Origin: Selaginella moellendorffii
Lineage: Eukaryota > Streptophyta > Lycopodiopsida > Selaginellales > Selaginellaceae
Length of the DNA stretch: 64,000 nucleotides
Assembly (NCBI RefSeq): GCF_000143415.4
Contig: NW_003314295.1
Span: forward strand, 1,223,923-1,287,922
Direction: 5' to 3'
Shown piece after piece: positions 62,501 through 64,000 of the stretch. Made by a program: the position numbers and the translations under genes. Below the pieces are notes generated by a model. That model was not told the DNA's origin and did not search any database. It saw only the letters and a list, made by a program, of their open reading frames with translations. Position 1 is the stretch's first letter, and each line of letters opens with the position of its first letter.

Positions 62501-64000
62501 CCACGTCTTCCTTCATGCGACGCAAGAGCCTAGGCCGCAAAACATTTTCTTGAAGATCTTTCACCTGCATTGTGGTATCTTAGAACGAAGTAGTTTACAT
62601 GACCATTGAAGAGATACCTGTTCAATATCTTTGATACTTCCATATTTGTTCATAAAGCTCTCTTCCGAGTCAAATTTATCTGGATCAAGGAAGCTTAAAA
62701 GGCTACTGCTCAAAAGTAAATTTCAGAAACGTCAGAACAAACATTCGCATTTCAACGCAACTTACAAGAGCTCTTTAGTGTTGTTTTGGATGGGTGTGCC
62801 GGTCAAAAGAAGAAGGCCTCCTTGTCTGACATCCATACACCCGAGAGCATGCGCAGTCTTGGATTCTTTAGACTTCAACCTGAAACAGCAACATAAACTG
62901 TCAAAGTAAAAAGATTTAGCTAGCCTGTACCGGTGGGCTTCGTCAACAACCACGTACTGCCACGACACTTTCGCAAGAAAGCTTCGGTCTTTCATTATGA
63001 TTTCAAAACTGCTCAAAAGAACCTAGAAACAAAATTATCAGTTTTACCAGCTTAAAGTGAGAACAATTTTCTTACAGTAAATTTCGGATTTCCTCGTGTA
63101 CTCCAGAACTCGTACTGTTGAATTATAGCACGATCCTCCTGGCTTCCCATGTAAACGACACAATTCATATCGGTCAGCGATTCGATTTCTCTTTGCCAGT
63201 GACCGAGCGTTGATACAGGCGCGACAATCAGGAATGGTCCCTCAATCCTTTTCTTGTAACGCAAGTTCTCCAGCATCGCAACAGACTGTAAGCATAGGAT
63301 TTAGCATTGTGAGAAACGAAATGAAAAGACTTACCTGTATAGTTTTCCCCAGTCCCATTTCATCGGCAAGAATGCAGTTCACCTTAAGGTGGAAGTTCCG
63401 ATCCAGCCATGCCACCCCGTCCTTCTGATACTCACGCAGTGCACGTCCATCTTTGAAGCCTGTAGATATATTGCGAGGCTTTGAAGATGGACCAAATGCT
63501 CTGAATTTAGCGAGAGCTGCTTTCTCTGCCGCCATGGACTCTTCGATTTCCCAGGTCGCATCTGTGTATGGGAGACCTTTCCACTTGACGTAGACTTTCT
63601 TTGTTCTCCCGCGCTGCTCAAGTGCTACCACCCTGTCGACGATGAGGTACTGCGGATCAAAGGCAGGACCACTTTCAACAGTCCCCAGATGTCCATCAAC
63701 TCTTCCAAGCGCATCTAAACGCTTGTGGAAGCTCCGCAGGAGTTGAGGGGAGTACTTTTGCAACACCGCCTCTGTGACGTTCACGGCATTCCTGTAGCTT
63801 CTGCCATACTCCTTGACGCAATACACCGCAGCACCGCTTGATCGGTTTCTCACCGCCAGTATCTTCTCGGCTTGCTTGAGTACCTTGGCAACCGGCCGAA
63901 AAGCTCCTTCAACTTCCAATCCATGCATGGTAACCGCATAACGAGGCGACCGCACTGCTTGCTCGGTCCCATCTTCCGACTCACTGCTTGCGCTATCATC
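59501..64000 (-). CDS. CHD-family chromatin remodelling ATPase, 3' part (gene continues beyond the window)
   Basis: About 23 exons join on the minus strand, with introns of about 44-76 nt: 64000(partial)-63335, 63285-63076, 63022-62931, 62879-62766, 62705-62618, 62564-62475, 62422-62300, 62253-62173, 62123-62016, 61963-61868, 61813-61721, 61666-61593, 61543-61354, 61307-61219, 61168-60825, 60768-60573, 60527-60450, 60405-60310, 60233-60194, 60144-60078, about 59986-59799, 59745-59695, 59626-59501. Order: a degenerate first chromodomain (63865-63710), a second one with [16 protein letters not shown], then SNF2 motifs [36 protein letters not shown] and RCHRIGQ. The C-terminal [25 protein letters not shown] block resembles the CHD6-9 SANT/SLIDE region. 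The protein ends [12 protein letters not shown].., a PIP-box-like motif. It would slide nucleosomes in the nucleus. The junction after 60078 is unresolved. Confidence 0.85.

Overview
The window is nuclear DNA of a land plant, and a Selaginella-type lycophyte is the best fit. The evidence is intron-poor PPR genes, spliceosomal introns mostly 40-76 nt long, several LTR retrotransposons, and a cluster of 353-residue microbial-type terpene synthase-like (MTPSL) genes, a family I know as expanded in Selaginella moellendorffii. The species is inferred from memory of these families, not from a search.

Layout. 1-4.6 kb: a decayed gene with a helical N-terminal domain, a decayed tRNA-Glu, a broken MTPSL, an intact seven-exon phosphoglycerate-mutase-like gene and an intact MTPSL (minus strand). 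4.9-6.3 kb: a TRIM-like element and gene fragments. 6.4-12.9 kb (copy A) and 20.0-28.2 kb (copy B) are two copies of one segmental duplication carrying PPR debris, a beta-tubulin tail fragment and a His/Pro/Ala-rich membrane-protein ORF. Copy A has a solo-LTR-like insertion. Copy B has a 2.3 kb Helitron holding a chimeric ORF. Between the copies lie an NHL-repeat gene (13.0-14.0 kb) and a Gypsy element with a sequence gap (14.6-19.7 kb). 28.2-32.1 kb: MTPSL and phosphatase pseudogenes, then an intact PPR gene. 33.5-39.1 kb: a chromodomain-bearing Gypsy element with 386-bp LTRs and an ATAGG target duplication. 39.3-42.4 kb: PPR debris and an internally inverted MTPSL pseudogene. 43.0-56.0 kb: a decayed Gypsy element with a second, chromodomain-bearing Gypsy nested in it. 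57.0-59.0 kb: a second copy of the helical-domain pseudogene and the second intact MTPSL, which has three G-box repeats upstream. 59.5-64.0 kb: the 3' part of a CHD-family chromatin remodeller (minus strand) that runs off the right edge.

How it fits together. The region is a birth-and-death zone for specialised-metabolism genes: two intact and three broken MTPSL copies are scattered by duplication, inversion and retroelement insertion. The housekeeping-like genes (phosphatase-like, NHL, PPR, CHD) are bystanders, and some have shed fragments. The three most notable observations are the Helitron with its exact empty site in the sister duplicate, the CHD protein ending in a PCNA-interacting-type motif, and the G-box triplet in front of one terpene synthase.
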